From Alphaproteobacteria bacterium (GTDB lineage Bacteria; Pseudomonadota; Alphaproteobacteria; Rhizobiales; Aestuariivirgaceae), in NCBI GenBank assembly GCA_024642465.1, contig JAHEBA010000004.1, forward strand, positions 1 through 64,000: a stretch of 64,000 bases of DNA, given 5' to 3'. Shown in pieces: positions 39,877 through 48,018 of this stretch. Positions within the stretch are counted from its first letter, which is position 1, and every line of letters begins with the position of its first letter. The notes beneath the pieces are model-generated. The model searched no databases. It had not been told where the DNA came from and saw only the letters and a list, made by a program, of their open reading frames with translations. The position numbers and the translations under genes were made by a program.

Positions 39877-40424
39877 ACTCGTCGCGTACGTTCTGGCTCA
39901 TTTTCGGACTGCTCACCGCCATTGCTGTCCACCTTGCCTACATCCTGTTCATTCCCCAGAGCCGGTTGAATGACCGCATTGTGGCCTTGACCGCGGAAGC
40001 AGGCAGCAACCGGCTTGCCATGGCTGCAGACGACACCGCCGCGGCGGCCCTCGCATCGCATCGGGGTGAACTGGCCTATGCGGTTTGTGCCTTCGACCTG
40101 TCGGGGGGTCCGCTGGAGATCAAGGCTCGCGTGCCCGACCAGTACTGGTCGATCGAGGTGTACGGTCCTCGCGGAAATACCATCTATACGCTGAATGACA
40201 TGCAGGCGCCGAGGCGGCAGCTCAGCATTTTCCTGCACGACGAGAATCCGGATCCGCAGGCAATCGTCGAAGCTGCCAAATCGGGCAACCGCGGACTGAA
40301 CGCGATAACGGTTCTCACCGGCGCCACTACCGGGATCGCCGTATTGCGCTCGGCAGGCGCCAACCCTTTGGAACGGCGCCGCGCGCTGGATGCATTCAAT
40401 GCCAGTTCCTGCGGACCTGCCTGA
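39873..40424 (+). CDS. DUF1254 domain-containing protein
   Basis: N-terminal TM; AYAVCAFDLSGGPLEIKARVPDQYWSIEVYGPRGNTIYTLNDMQA; ATGA overlap with upstream gene. Confidence 0.75.
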   Translation: MNSSRTFWLIFGLLTAIAVHLAYILFIPQSRLNDRIVALTAEAGSNRLAMAADDTAAAALASHRGELAYAVCAFDLSGGPLEIKARVPDQYWSIEVYGPRGNTIYTLNDMQAPRRQLSIFLHDENPDPQAIVEAAKSGNRGLNAITVLTGATTGIAVLRSAGANPLERRRALDAFNASSCGPA

Positions 40425-40436
40425 ACCCTGTCGCGG

Positions 40437-40610
40437 TTATTGCTTGCCGGCCTGCTTGGAAGATGAACCGGGTTTGGGCGCGTCAAAGTGATCGCGGCGT
40501 TCGAAGCGGACGCCGGGAAAGATCACGACTTCACATGGCGCACTGCCGGCCGGCTTTCTGCCAGAGGTCACAATTCTTGGCGCATCATTAAAACTCAGGA
40601 CGTTGGACAT
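40437..40610 (-). CDS. Small hypothetical protein (57 aa), absent from the ORF track
   Basis: Manual translation MSNVLSFNDAPRIVTSGRKPAGSAPCEVVIFPGVRFERRDHFDAPKPGSSSKQAGKQ*; fills an otherwise empty gap. Confidence 0.55.
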   Translation of the reverse strand: MSNVLSFNDAPRIVTSGRKPAGSAPCEVVIFPGVRFERRDHFDAPKPGSSSKQAGKQ

Positions 40611-40728
40611 CGTTGAACGGCACCTTCAAGCCCCTCGTTGCTGCGATGTCTGCGATTAGGCGGACTGTTTGGTTAAAAATTGGCTAATCCTTGAAACAGT
40701 CGCGGTCATTGCCGGGCTGAATGAGCCA

Positions 40729-41058
40729 CTATTCGCGCAAGAACGCCCGTCCTTCGCGGTCTTCCACCTCGACAACCCATATGTCCGGATCATATTCGGC
40801 TTGCCGGCGCAGGTACTCGTCGACCTGCTGTTGCGTGACTGCACCATCGAATCGCAATTCGAAGCGTCGCTCGCCGGCATTATCGAGCAGCGGACCCACG
40901 GGCGGGCCCATCAGCCACACCTGGTCGCCGGCTGCCCGGATCGCGATGAAGATGCTGCCGGCCTCAGGTGCACCCTTGCGCACGATCACCACCGGCATGG
41001 CAGCAAGTTCGCATCTCCTGCGATACGCCGATACCCAGATGTCGGACTTTACGGACAC
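40729..41058 (-). CDS. DUF1491 family protein
   Basis: SDIWVSAYRRRCELAAMPVVIVRKGAPEAGSIFI..YDPDIWVVEVEDREGRAFL; GTG start at 41058. Confidence 0.85.
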   Translation of the reverse strand: MSVKSDIWVSAYRRRCELAAMPVVIVRKGAPEAGSIFIAIRAAGDQVWLMGPPVGPLLDNAGERRFELRFDGAVTQQQVDEYLRRQAEYDPDIWVVEVEDREGRAFLRE

Positions 41059-41074
41059 GGGCTCCGGCCAGGGC

Positions 41075-41848
41075 CTAGTTCGACGTCGCCGAGGCGAGAT
41101 TGCCCGAGCCATCAAGCTCGCTGAGCAGCCGGTCCGAGATGTCGCCGGTAATCTGCCAGCCGCGGTCGGCCTCGAATATCCGGATCGCCTGGCGGGTCTG
41201 TTCGCCAAGCCTGCCGTCGACGGTGCCCGGGGAATATCCGAGTTTGGACAGCTCCGACTGGACCTTGTGGACCACAATGTCCGTCTGCGTGGCGCTTTCA
41301 ACGGTCGCGGTCATCTGCATGTGGTCGAGAACCGGGCGCGTCACGATGCCGGTGACGGGCAGCCCATATGTCGCCTGATAGGTCCGCACGGCGTCCTCAT
41401 GGGCGGGCCCAACCAAACCGTCGACAAGACCGGAATAGAACTTCAGTGCGGCCAGTGCGCGCTGGGCCTCGAGAATCAAGCTAGGTCCCTGCTGGGAGGC
41501 ATCTTCATCGCCTGCCAGCGGCGCAGCCTCCATGCTGATCGAGCCGGTCTGCATGATGAGCTGACCCAGCGGATCGTCCGCGGCAGGCGGCTGGTTCTGC
41601 GACACCACGCTGACATTCACGCTGGCGGCCGGAAATGCGTTCGTGGTCTTGCCGGCGCTCAGGCTGCGCGGCGCCAGCTCGACCTTGACCGGGTCGGGCG
41701 CTGCGCTGCGTTCAAATACCCGATGCTCCCCCGACAGGAGATTGGACCAGACCGAGCCTGCCATGACTGCCGCGATGCAGGCACCAGCGATCATCACCCC
41801 GCGTGATGGCTGGGTGTGCGTTAGGTCACGATCTGCATGCACTTTCAT
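41075..41848 (-). CDS. Peptidoglycan-binding domain-containing protein
   Basis: Two PG_binding_1-like repeats (AQRALAALKFYSGLVDGLVGPAHEDAVRTYQ; VQSELSKLGYSPGTVDGRLGEQTRQAIRIFEA). Confidence 0.88.
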   Translation of the reverse strand: MKVHADRDLTHTQPSRGVMIAGACIAAVMAGSVWSNLLSGEHRVFERSAAPDPVKVELAPRSLSAGKTTNAFPAASVNVSVVSQNQPPAADDPLGQLIMQTGSISMEAAPLAGDEDASQQGPSLILEAQRALAALKFYSGLVDGLVGPAHEDAVRTYQATYGLPVTGIVTRPVLDHMQMTATVESATQTDIVVHKVQSELSKLGYSPGTVDGRLGEQTRQAIRIFEADRGWQITGDISDRLLSELDGSGNLASATSN

Positions 41849-42137
41849 GTCGATCCCTGTTGCTGGTTGACGGATCGCGGATTCCCGGTTGGCCCGATAC
41901 TCTCATTGTTGGGTTAACACAGCCTTGCCGGACTGGGTCCAATTGCCGATCGCAACGGGCGCAAACCGGCGGAAATCTGCGCCCGGCGCCCGTTCTGACG
42001 ACGGCTTGATTAAGATTTGAATCAAATTCCAGTTGAATGAGACTCAAGTTCTGCTGCCCCGCTTGAAACCGCACTAATTTGTCTATGGCAGGTTTGGCTC
42101 AACGAATATTTGGATCAACCGAATATCGAGGGGTCAA

Positions 42138-42671
42138 ATGGGTATCTTCAAATATGCAGTCGTTGGCATCGCCGCATTCGTGCTCATGCCGATGCCACCA
42201 GCCGAACATGACGCCAACGCGCCGCAGCCCGCCGCCGCGGTCCAGACGGAAGACATCGTCTCCGTTGCATTCGGCACATTCACCGATCTCGCCGCATTCT
42301 GCGTGCGCCAGCCGCAAACCTGCGAAGCCATGGCAAGCATTGCCGCCGTGGCGCAGGCCAAGGCCAAATACTCGATACGGCTTGCCTATGAGTGGGCGAA
42401 CCAGCGCGAAAACGGCAGCCAATCCACGGCGGTGCCGGCAGCCGGCAGCCAGCCGCTGCCTTCCATCACAGTGCCCGTGCCCGTTACGCCCGCGGCAAGC
42501 GGAACAAGCGCTGAAGAAGCCAGCACGACCATACTCAAGCAGTCTGCGGCTGACCCACTGGTAACCGGCAGCAATGGCCGCCTGGCCTCAAGCGAGCAAG
42601 GCACCAACAGCCTTCGCCTGGAAGATCTCATCCCCGAGTGGCGCGGTCCCGCGCCCGTACGGGACAGCTAA
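42138..42671 (+). CDS. DUF5330-like secreted protein
   Basis: SVAFGTFTDLAAFCVRQPQTCEAMASIAAVAQAKAKYSIRLAYEW; signal peptide. Confidence 0.7.
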   Translation: MGIFKYAVVGIAAFVLMPMPPAEHDANAPQPAAAVQTEDIVSVAFGTFTDLAAFCVRQPQTCEAMASIAAVAQAKAKYSIRLAYEWANQRENGSQSTAVPAAGSQPLPSITVPVPVTPAASGTSAEEASTTILKQSAADPLVTGSNGRLASSEQGTNSLRLEDLIPEWRGPAPVRDS

Positions 42672-42698
42672 CCCCACCCGGCAACCCACCGGGCCACT

Positions 42699-42739
42699 TG
42701 GCCGCAAAGCGCTCCTGCCCAATTTGTGCTTTGCGGCCA
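42699..42739 (+). terminator. Rho-independent terminator
   Basis: TGGCCGCAAAGC..GCTTTGCGGCCA stem followed by TTTTCCTTTT. Confidence 0.85.
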
Positions 42740-42859
42740 TTTTCCTTTTGCGGCGCCCGTTCAGGCTTGAGGCAAATTGCCCGCCGGGCTTGAGATTGGC
42801 GCAGCCGCGGGCTATGCCGCTGCCAGCACGTTTCAACCAGGCTGCGGAGAGCACCCGTC

Positions 42860-43285
42860 GTGGCAGAACCCACTTTCGCTCAATTGCTGGACGACTTCGA
42901 GTTCCTCGACGACTGGGAGGAGCGCTACAAGTACGTGATCGAACTCGGCCGGGCGCTTGAACCGCTGGACGATGCCGAGCGTACTGCCGAGACCAAGGTT
43001 CAGGGCTGCGCAAGCCAGGTGTGGCTTGTCTCGAACATCGAGGAAGGCGGCTCCGGGCCAGTCCTGAGCTTCCGGGGCGACAGCGATGCACTGATCGTCA
43101 AGGGCCTCATTGCCGTGCTGCACATCCTGCTGTCGGGCCGCAGCGTGCGCGACATCCTCGAGACTGACGTGCAGGCGGAACTTGGCAAGCTTGGCCTGCA
43201 CGAAGCGCTGACGCCCCAGCGCTCGAATGGACTGGCCGCCATGATCACCCGGCTGAAATCCGATGCGGCGCGGGCGGCCGGCTGA
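42860..43285 (+). CDS. sufE: SufE family protein
   Basis: LDDFEFLDDWEERYKYVIELGRALEPL..KVQGCASQVWL. Confidence 0.95.
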   Translation: MAEPTFAQLLDDFEFLDDWEERYKYVIELGRALEPLDDAERTAETKVQGCASQVWLVSNIEEGGSGPVLSFRGDSDALIVKGLIAVLHILLSGRSVRDILETDVQAELGKLGLHEALTPQRSNGLAAMITRLKSDAARAAG

Positions 43286-43291
43286 CCCGGT

Positions 43292-44158
43292 TCAGCCTGT
43301 CTGCGGCACTGGCGTTTCGTCGGCGGCGAGGTGGCCGAGCAGATCGGGACGGTAGTCCGGCAATCCCCAGACCTGGAGACCTGCAGCCGCTTTCGAAACG
43401 CCCGGCTGCCCATAACCGTAATGCTGGGCAAGCCGCTCCAGTGCGATCAGCAAGACCAGCCGAGCCGATCGCTTCGGCCATTTGAGATGCCGCTCGGCTG
43501 CTTCCAGCCCGCTGGCAAGACAACACACCTCAAGCAATACTGACGACAGTCCCGGCCCGACATGCTGCAGGGCACGCCAAACCTTCTGACGCGCAGCCAG
43601 CGCACGCTCGCTCCGGTTCAACCCCTGATCGGATACGCCGGACCGGCCTCTCATGCCGGGCATGATGGATGCACCCCACTGCGACGTCACCCGTTCGCCC
43701 ATCTGGCCGGTCTCGAAGTCGCGCCGGAGCCGCTCGCCCGCCTGCAGCATGTCAGGGCTCAGCATTGCTCGGCCGTCCGGTCCCTTGCGGCCCGCAAGCC
43801 AGCCAAGCGGGCTCTCAGCCATGTTGGTCAAGGTCTTGGCGGCGGGTGCGGAACCGGCGTCGCCCTTCAGCTTCCGGGCCGCGACGCCCTGACTGGCAAG
43901 CCACGCCCGGCCGCCGTTGCTCAAGGTCATGCAGCCGAGCGGGTTCTGCTCGATCCAGCCGCACGTCTGCATCGCCGCGACAAGTTCGCCTCTGCAGACC
44001 GATACAGGGCGCTTGTGCCCGTTGCGGGGCGTCATGAAACCCCACTCATCCGGCTGTGCAGCGGCAGCACGATCCAGGCAGCAACCTTCGCCTGCCAGCT
44101 TGCGCAACAGTATCTTGGCTTCACGTTCAAGTTGGTGCCGGGAAACGGCAGATGACAT
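43292..44158 (-). CDS. DUF6456 domain-containing protein
   Basis: SPLGWLAGRKGPDGRAMLSPDMLQAGERLRRDFE..; start at 44158, upstream ORF extension rejected. Confidence 0.75.
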   Translation of the reverse strand: MSSAVSRHQLEREAKILLRKLAGEGCCLDRAAAAQPDEWGFMTPRNGHKRPVSVCRGELVAAMQTCGWIEQNPLGCMTLSNGGRAWLASQGVAARKLKGDAGSAPAAKTLTNMAESPLGWLAGRKGPDGRAMLSPDMLQAGERLRRDFETGQMGERVTSQWGASIMPGMRGRSGVSDQGLNRSERALAARQKVWRALQHVGPGLSSVLLEVCCLASGLEAAERHLKWPKRSARLVLLIALERLAQHYGYGQPGVSKAAAGLQVWGLPDYRPDLLGHLAADETPVPQTG

Positions 44159-44193
44159 GGCAGACTCCTCTTTCACAAAACTGAAAGAGGACA

Positions 44194-44742
44194 TTATTCC
44201 ATTATAGGAATTATGTCGACATACGAGACGGCGAGCAGATCGGCCTGACCTTCGTCGCAGTCCGAGAGGTCTACCAAGACCTCGCCCGACGGGATGCAGA
44301 TATCGAACCCGAGCAGCTGATCGATGCCGGTACCGTCGACCGACAACGGCAAGCGCATCCAGAACTGCACGAGATGATCCTTGGTGGTGCGCGGCGACCT
44401 GATGGCGCCTTGCGCCGGCAGTCCGGTTTCCAGAACGCATGCGCAGGCGCGATGCCAGTATCCCGCGCTCGACATCCGTTCCAGTTCGCTGACTGGCAGA
44501 CCGGTAATCTCGCGGTCGAACACTTCGCGAAGTTGCGTTCCGGCCAGCCGGATGCGGAACCCGCAAGCCTGGTCAGCCTCGATCAGGCTCACATATGGCA
44601 GCAATTGGGGAATGTCCGACGGACGGATGGAATGGCGCCGGGCGAAAGGCTGGCCGTCACAGCAAGCCAGCCAGTAGTCGAACAGCTGTTGCTGTTGCGA
44701 CACCACCAATTGTGCCCTGAATCCTGCCAAGCCGCCGCCCAC
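44194..44742 (-). CDS. PAS domain-containing protein
   Basis: LFDYWLACCDGQPFARRHSIRPSDIPQLLPYVSLIEAD.. PAS_5-like. Confidence 0.75.
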   Translation of the reverse strand: MGGGLAGFRAQLVVSQQQQLFDYWLACCDGQPFARRHSIRPSDIPQLLPYVSLIEADQACGFRIRLAGTQLREVFDREITGLPVSELERMSSAGYWHRACACVLETGLPAQGAIRSPRTTKDHLVQFWMRLPLSVDGTGIDQLLGFDICIPSGEVLVDLSDCDEGQADLLAVSYVDIIPIME

Positions 44743-44848
44743 GATCGTTCGCCCCGCATCGAATCGTCTTGCAACAACTCTTGCCCGGCGACCCGGTGAT
44801 CCGCAAGCCCCTCAGGTTCCTTGTAAACACAACCAGGGCCGGAAGACG

Positions 44849-44885
44849 CAAAAAGGGTGGCCCTCCTGCCCGGACGGCCACCCCT
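44849..44885 (-). terminator. Rho-independent terminator of mucR-like gene
   Basis: Minus strand AAGGGGTGGCC..GGCCACCCTTTTTGC. Confidence 0.85.
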
Positions 44886-44911
44886 TCAATCGACTACCTT
44901 CAGCCGCAGGA

Positions 44912-45346
44912 TCAGCTGGACTTCCGGCCGCCCTGGCCGAGGCCGATCTTCTTGGCAAGCTTGGAGCGCTCAGCAGCGTAGTTGGGCGCAACCATCGGGT
45001 AATCCGGCCGCAAACCCCACTTTTCGCGGTATTCTTCCGGCGTCATGTTGTACGACGTGCGCAGGTGCCGCTTGAGCGACTTGAACTTCTTGCCGTCTTC
45101 CAGGCAGATCAGATAGTCCGGCGTGATCGACCGGTTGACCGGCACGGCGGGGTCCAGCTTTGGTGTTTCAGGCGTAGCCGCCTTTGCGCTGGCCTCGGAC
45201 AATGCGCCGTGCACCTGCTTGATCAGCGCGGGAATTTCGGATGCCGGCACAGCATTATTGCCGACGTAAGCGCAGACTATTTCTGCCGTCAACTCTACGA
45301 AAGTAAAGTTCTGCTCTTCGATTTCTGCCATTTTGGAAGCTCGCAT
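44912..45346 (-). CDS. mucR: MucR/Ros family transcriptional regulator
   Basis: [59 protein letters not shown]. Confidence 0.95.
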   Translation of the reverse strand: MRASKMAEIEEQNFTFVELTAEIVCAYVGNNAVPASEIPALIKQVHGALSEASAKAATPETPKLDPAVPVNRSITPDYLICLEDGKKFKSLKRHLRTSYNMTPEEYREKWGLRPDYPMVAPNYAAERSKLAKKIGLGQGGRKSS

Positions 45347-45565
45347 ATTCGATTGTTGAATTTCAACGACACGGGATTCGAGCCCGAACAGCCGTCAACA
45401 AGGTACAGATACCAACTCTACTAGGCTCAATCAAGAGCGAAGCTATATATTTTCAAGTATTGGGAGGATTGATTTGGCCAATATCGAAATCTTGATGTTG
45501 ACGCAGCGGAAATCTATAAAATTTCATTTGCTGTTCTTGCCAGCAGTCTTCAATTGAAGACACAT

Positions 45566-46984
45566 TCAATGTGCCGTTCCGTCATTATATGGGCCCGCCT
45601 CTCTGGATGCCCAGTCCCAATACGAAAGCAACATGCGCGCCTTGTTGAAGGACAGGCTGTCGAACAGAGCGTGAAGCTCGATGATACGGTTCTCGCCCTT
45701 GACGGCACATGAAGGAGAAGCCACCCAGCGTTTCAGCGCCTCTGCCATGCCGAGCCGCGACTGGGCCATGGCCTTGAAAACGACAGCCAGCGGCTCTCCA
45801 CCCGCGTCTTCCACGATCATCGCGGCCGTTTCCGGCGCAATCCGGCAACAACGCGCAAGAGTTTGGGCTGCTTCAGGGCGTCCTGCCTCGACCTGGGTGA
45901 CCAGCTCCTCGATGTCGGCGGGCCTGGCCTGCCCCCCGAGCGGCGGTATGGCGCCTGCGGCAATGCCGACATCCATGACGCGATCCAGCGAAGCGGATTC
46001 GGTCAGAAAGCGGCTCAGAAGATAGCGGCGAAGATTGCGGTTGGCCTGCCAGAACAACTTCAGCCCGACCGCCTGCGGCAGGTCTGCGCGATTGCACAGG
46101 GCCGACATCAGGTCGTCATGGCCCTCGATCATGCCCGGCAACAGATCCAGCGATTCCTGCGACAGGTGACAATCCGCATTGCGCAACAGGTCGAGAATGA
46201 CCGTGGGATTTCCGGTTGCGACTAGCGCGTCGCACACCGACATGCTGAGCAGGCGGCGCCGCGCGATCAGGCGCAACTGTTGCTCGCTGGCATTGGGGAT
46301 CAGGCGCAGCAGGTCCGGATCGGCAAGGTTCTGCGCATCCTTGAGCATCCGGCACGATATGTCCTTGTCGTGATGGTTCACGAGGAAACTGCGCAAGCGC
46401 TCCGAAACGAGTTCCAGACGGGCCACCGTGCGGGCCAGGTTCGTCAGCTCCGCCGGCTGCAAATGAGGCAGGACGGCGACCAGGGCATCGCCGGCGAAGA
46501 GCCGCTCCTGGGGCTGGGCCTGCCCGGATGGCAGCGTCATTATCGCAACGAGGTCACGGCTGGCGGCAGCGAAAGACTGGCTGCCCATGCCGGGCACCGC
46601 GGGCTGTGGCTGCTCGTCGGCCGGAACGGCCTGTTCGGACGGTTCCATGGCAAGCGCAGGCACATCAGGCGCAGACACATCAGGCAGAGGCGCATCAAGC
46701 CCAGGCGCTTCAACCGAAGGCGCAGCAACGGTCTCAGGGCTGGGCGCCGATTCCGGGTGGCTGACTTCATCAAGATTGATGCCGAGAGCAGGCAGCAGCG
46801 CGAGATCGATGGTCAGGCTGCCCAGGCGCTGCATGCGATGCGCGCCCCTGGCAACGCTGCATGGCGCGGATGAATCGTTGCCCGGTGCAATGCGTGCGCG
46901 GTCCACCAGAAGGCGTGCGACGGTCGTCAAGCCAATTACCGACGCAACTTGCCCGGCTGCAGTGCTATGACTACTCACGTCCAC
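45566..46984 (-). CDS. DUF2336 domain-containing protein
   Basis: HEAT-like helical repeats (RRLLSMSVCDALVATGNPTVILDLLRNADCHLSQESLDLL); Pro/Ala-rich N-terminal linker. Confidence 0.75.
   Translation of the reverse strand: MDVSSHSTAAGQVASVIGLTTVARLLVDRARIAPGNDSSAPCSVARGAHRMQRLGSLTIDLALLPALGINLDEVSHPESAPSPETVAAPSVEAPGLDAPLPDVSAPDVPALAMEPSEQAVPADEQPQPAVPGMGSQSFAAASRDLVAIMTLPSGQAQPQERLFAGDALVAVLPHLQPAELTNLARTVARLELVSERLRSFLVNHHDKDISCRMLKDAQNLADPDLLRLIPNASEQQLRLIARRRLLSMSVCDALVATGNPTVILDLLRNADCHLSQESLDLLPGMIEGHDDLMSALCNRADLPQAVGLKLFWQANRNLRRYLLSRFLTESASLDRVMDVGIAAGAIPPLGGQARPADIEELVTQVEAGRPEAAQTLARCCRIAPETAAMIVEDAGGEPLAVVFKAMAQSRLGMAEALKRWVASPSCAVKGENRIIELHALFDSLSFNKARMLLSYWDWASREAGPYNDGTAH
46654..46728. 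repeat. Degenerate 15-bp tandem repeat (about 5 copies) in DUF2336 gene
   Basis: gcgcaggcacatcag/gcgcagacacatcag/gcagaggcgcatcaa/gcccaggcgcttcaa/ccgaaggcgcagcaa, encoding a degenerate pentapeptide linker. Confidence 0.8.
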
Positions 46985-47115
46985 GTCAATAACCGCCGCT
47001 TCAACCCTTTGGACCCCTAAGCTTCTGCCAGATAACCGCAGGAATGGTATAAGGCGGCTTAACGAAACCGGGAATCATTGATCCGTTCCGGGCCGACGGC
47101 CCAGGGGAGGCTACA

Positions 47116-47589
47116 TTGTTTGACGTCGAAACACCGGACGACCTGATACCGCTCGTCGGCGAGAAAGCCGGGCCATCGAGCTGGATCGAGGTTACCCAGG
47201 AGCGCATCAACGCCTTTGCCCATGCCACCGACGACCTGCAGTGGATACATCTGGACGAACAGCGGACCAGGGCCGAATTCGGACATCCGCCCATCGCCCA
47301 CGGCTATCTCACGCTTTCGATGCTGGCGCCGGCGATGTACGAGCTGATCAACATCCGCCGCGTCGGACAAATGATCAACTACGGCATCAACAAGGTGCGA
47401 TTCATTGCGCCCGTGCTTGCCGGAGACCGCATCCGGGCGACCGTATCAGTCAGCAAGGCGGTGCGCGAGGAGACGTTCGTGCGCGTCATCCATGACGTGA
47501 CCGTGAACAGCGGCCGGCTTGATAAGCCGGTGATGATTGCCCAACTTGTCGTGCTGTATTTCGATGCGAAATCCAAGGGTGAGTCATGA
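47116..47589 (+). CDS. MaoC family dehydratase
   Basis: Hotdog motif FAHATDDLQWIHLDEQRTRAEFGHPPIAHGYLTLSM. Confidence 0.92.
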   Translation: MFDVETPDDLIPLVGEKAGPSSWIEVTQERINAFAHATDDLQWIHLDEQRTRAEFGHPPIAHGYLTLSMLAPAMYELINIRRVGQMINYGINKVRFIAPVLAGDRIRATVSVSKAVREETFVRVIHDVTVNSGRLDKPVMIAQLVVLYFDAKSKGES

Positions 47590-47984
47590 CTGAAGACAAA
47601 CGCAAGAGCGAAGCAGAGTGGCGTGAACAACTGAGCGATGCCGAGTACTACGTGTTGCGGTCTCATGGCACGGAACGCGCTTTCTCGCACCCGCTCAACA
47701 ACAACAAGAAGCAGGGTGACTATGTTTGCGCGGGTTGCGGCAACCCGCTGTTCACTTCCGATGCCAAGTTCGATTCCGGCACCGGCTGGCCCAGCTTCTA
47801 CGAGCCGATGTCGGAAGAAGCCGTATCCGAGCATGAGGACCGTTCGTTCTTCATGCGCCGCACCGAGGTGCGTTGCGCGGCTTGCGATGGACATCTCGGT
47901 CACGTATTCCGAGACGGCCCCCAGCCGACGGGCCTGCGCTATTGCATGAACGGCGTTGCCCTCAAGTTTGTCGAAGACAAGTAA
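47586..47984 (+). CDS. msrB: Peptide-methionine (R)-S-oxide reductase MsrB
   Basis: YVCAGCGNPLFTSDAKFDSGTGWPSFYEP, RTEVRCAACDGHLGHVF, LRYCMNGVAL. Confidence 0.95.
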   Translation: MTEDKRKSEAEWREQLSDAEYYVLRSHGTERAFSHPLNNNKKQGDYVCAGCGNPLFTSDAKFDSGTGWPSFYEPMSEEAVSEHEDRSFFMRRTEVRCAACDGHLGHVFRDGPQPTGLRYCMNGVALKFVEDK

Positions 47985-48018
47985 CTCGCGGCGTCCGCCG
48001 CCAAGATCCAGGAACTCC

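Noticed and set aside
44159-44566. N-terminal extension of the DUF6456 ORF
   Set aside because: Overlaps the PAS-protein gene; low-complexity Arg-rich sequence; a clean start exists at 44158.
45380-45400. tRNA T-arm-like GGATTCGAGCC
   Set aside because: No acceptor stem, anticodon arm or D-arm could be built around it.
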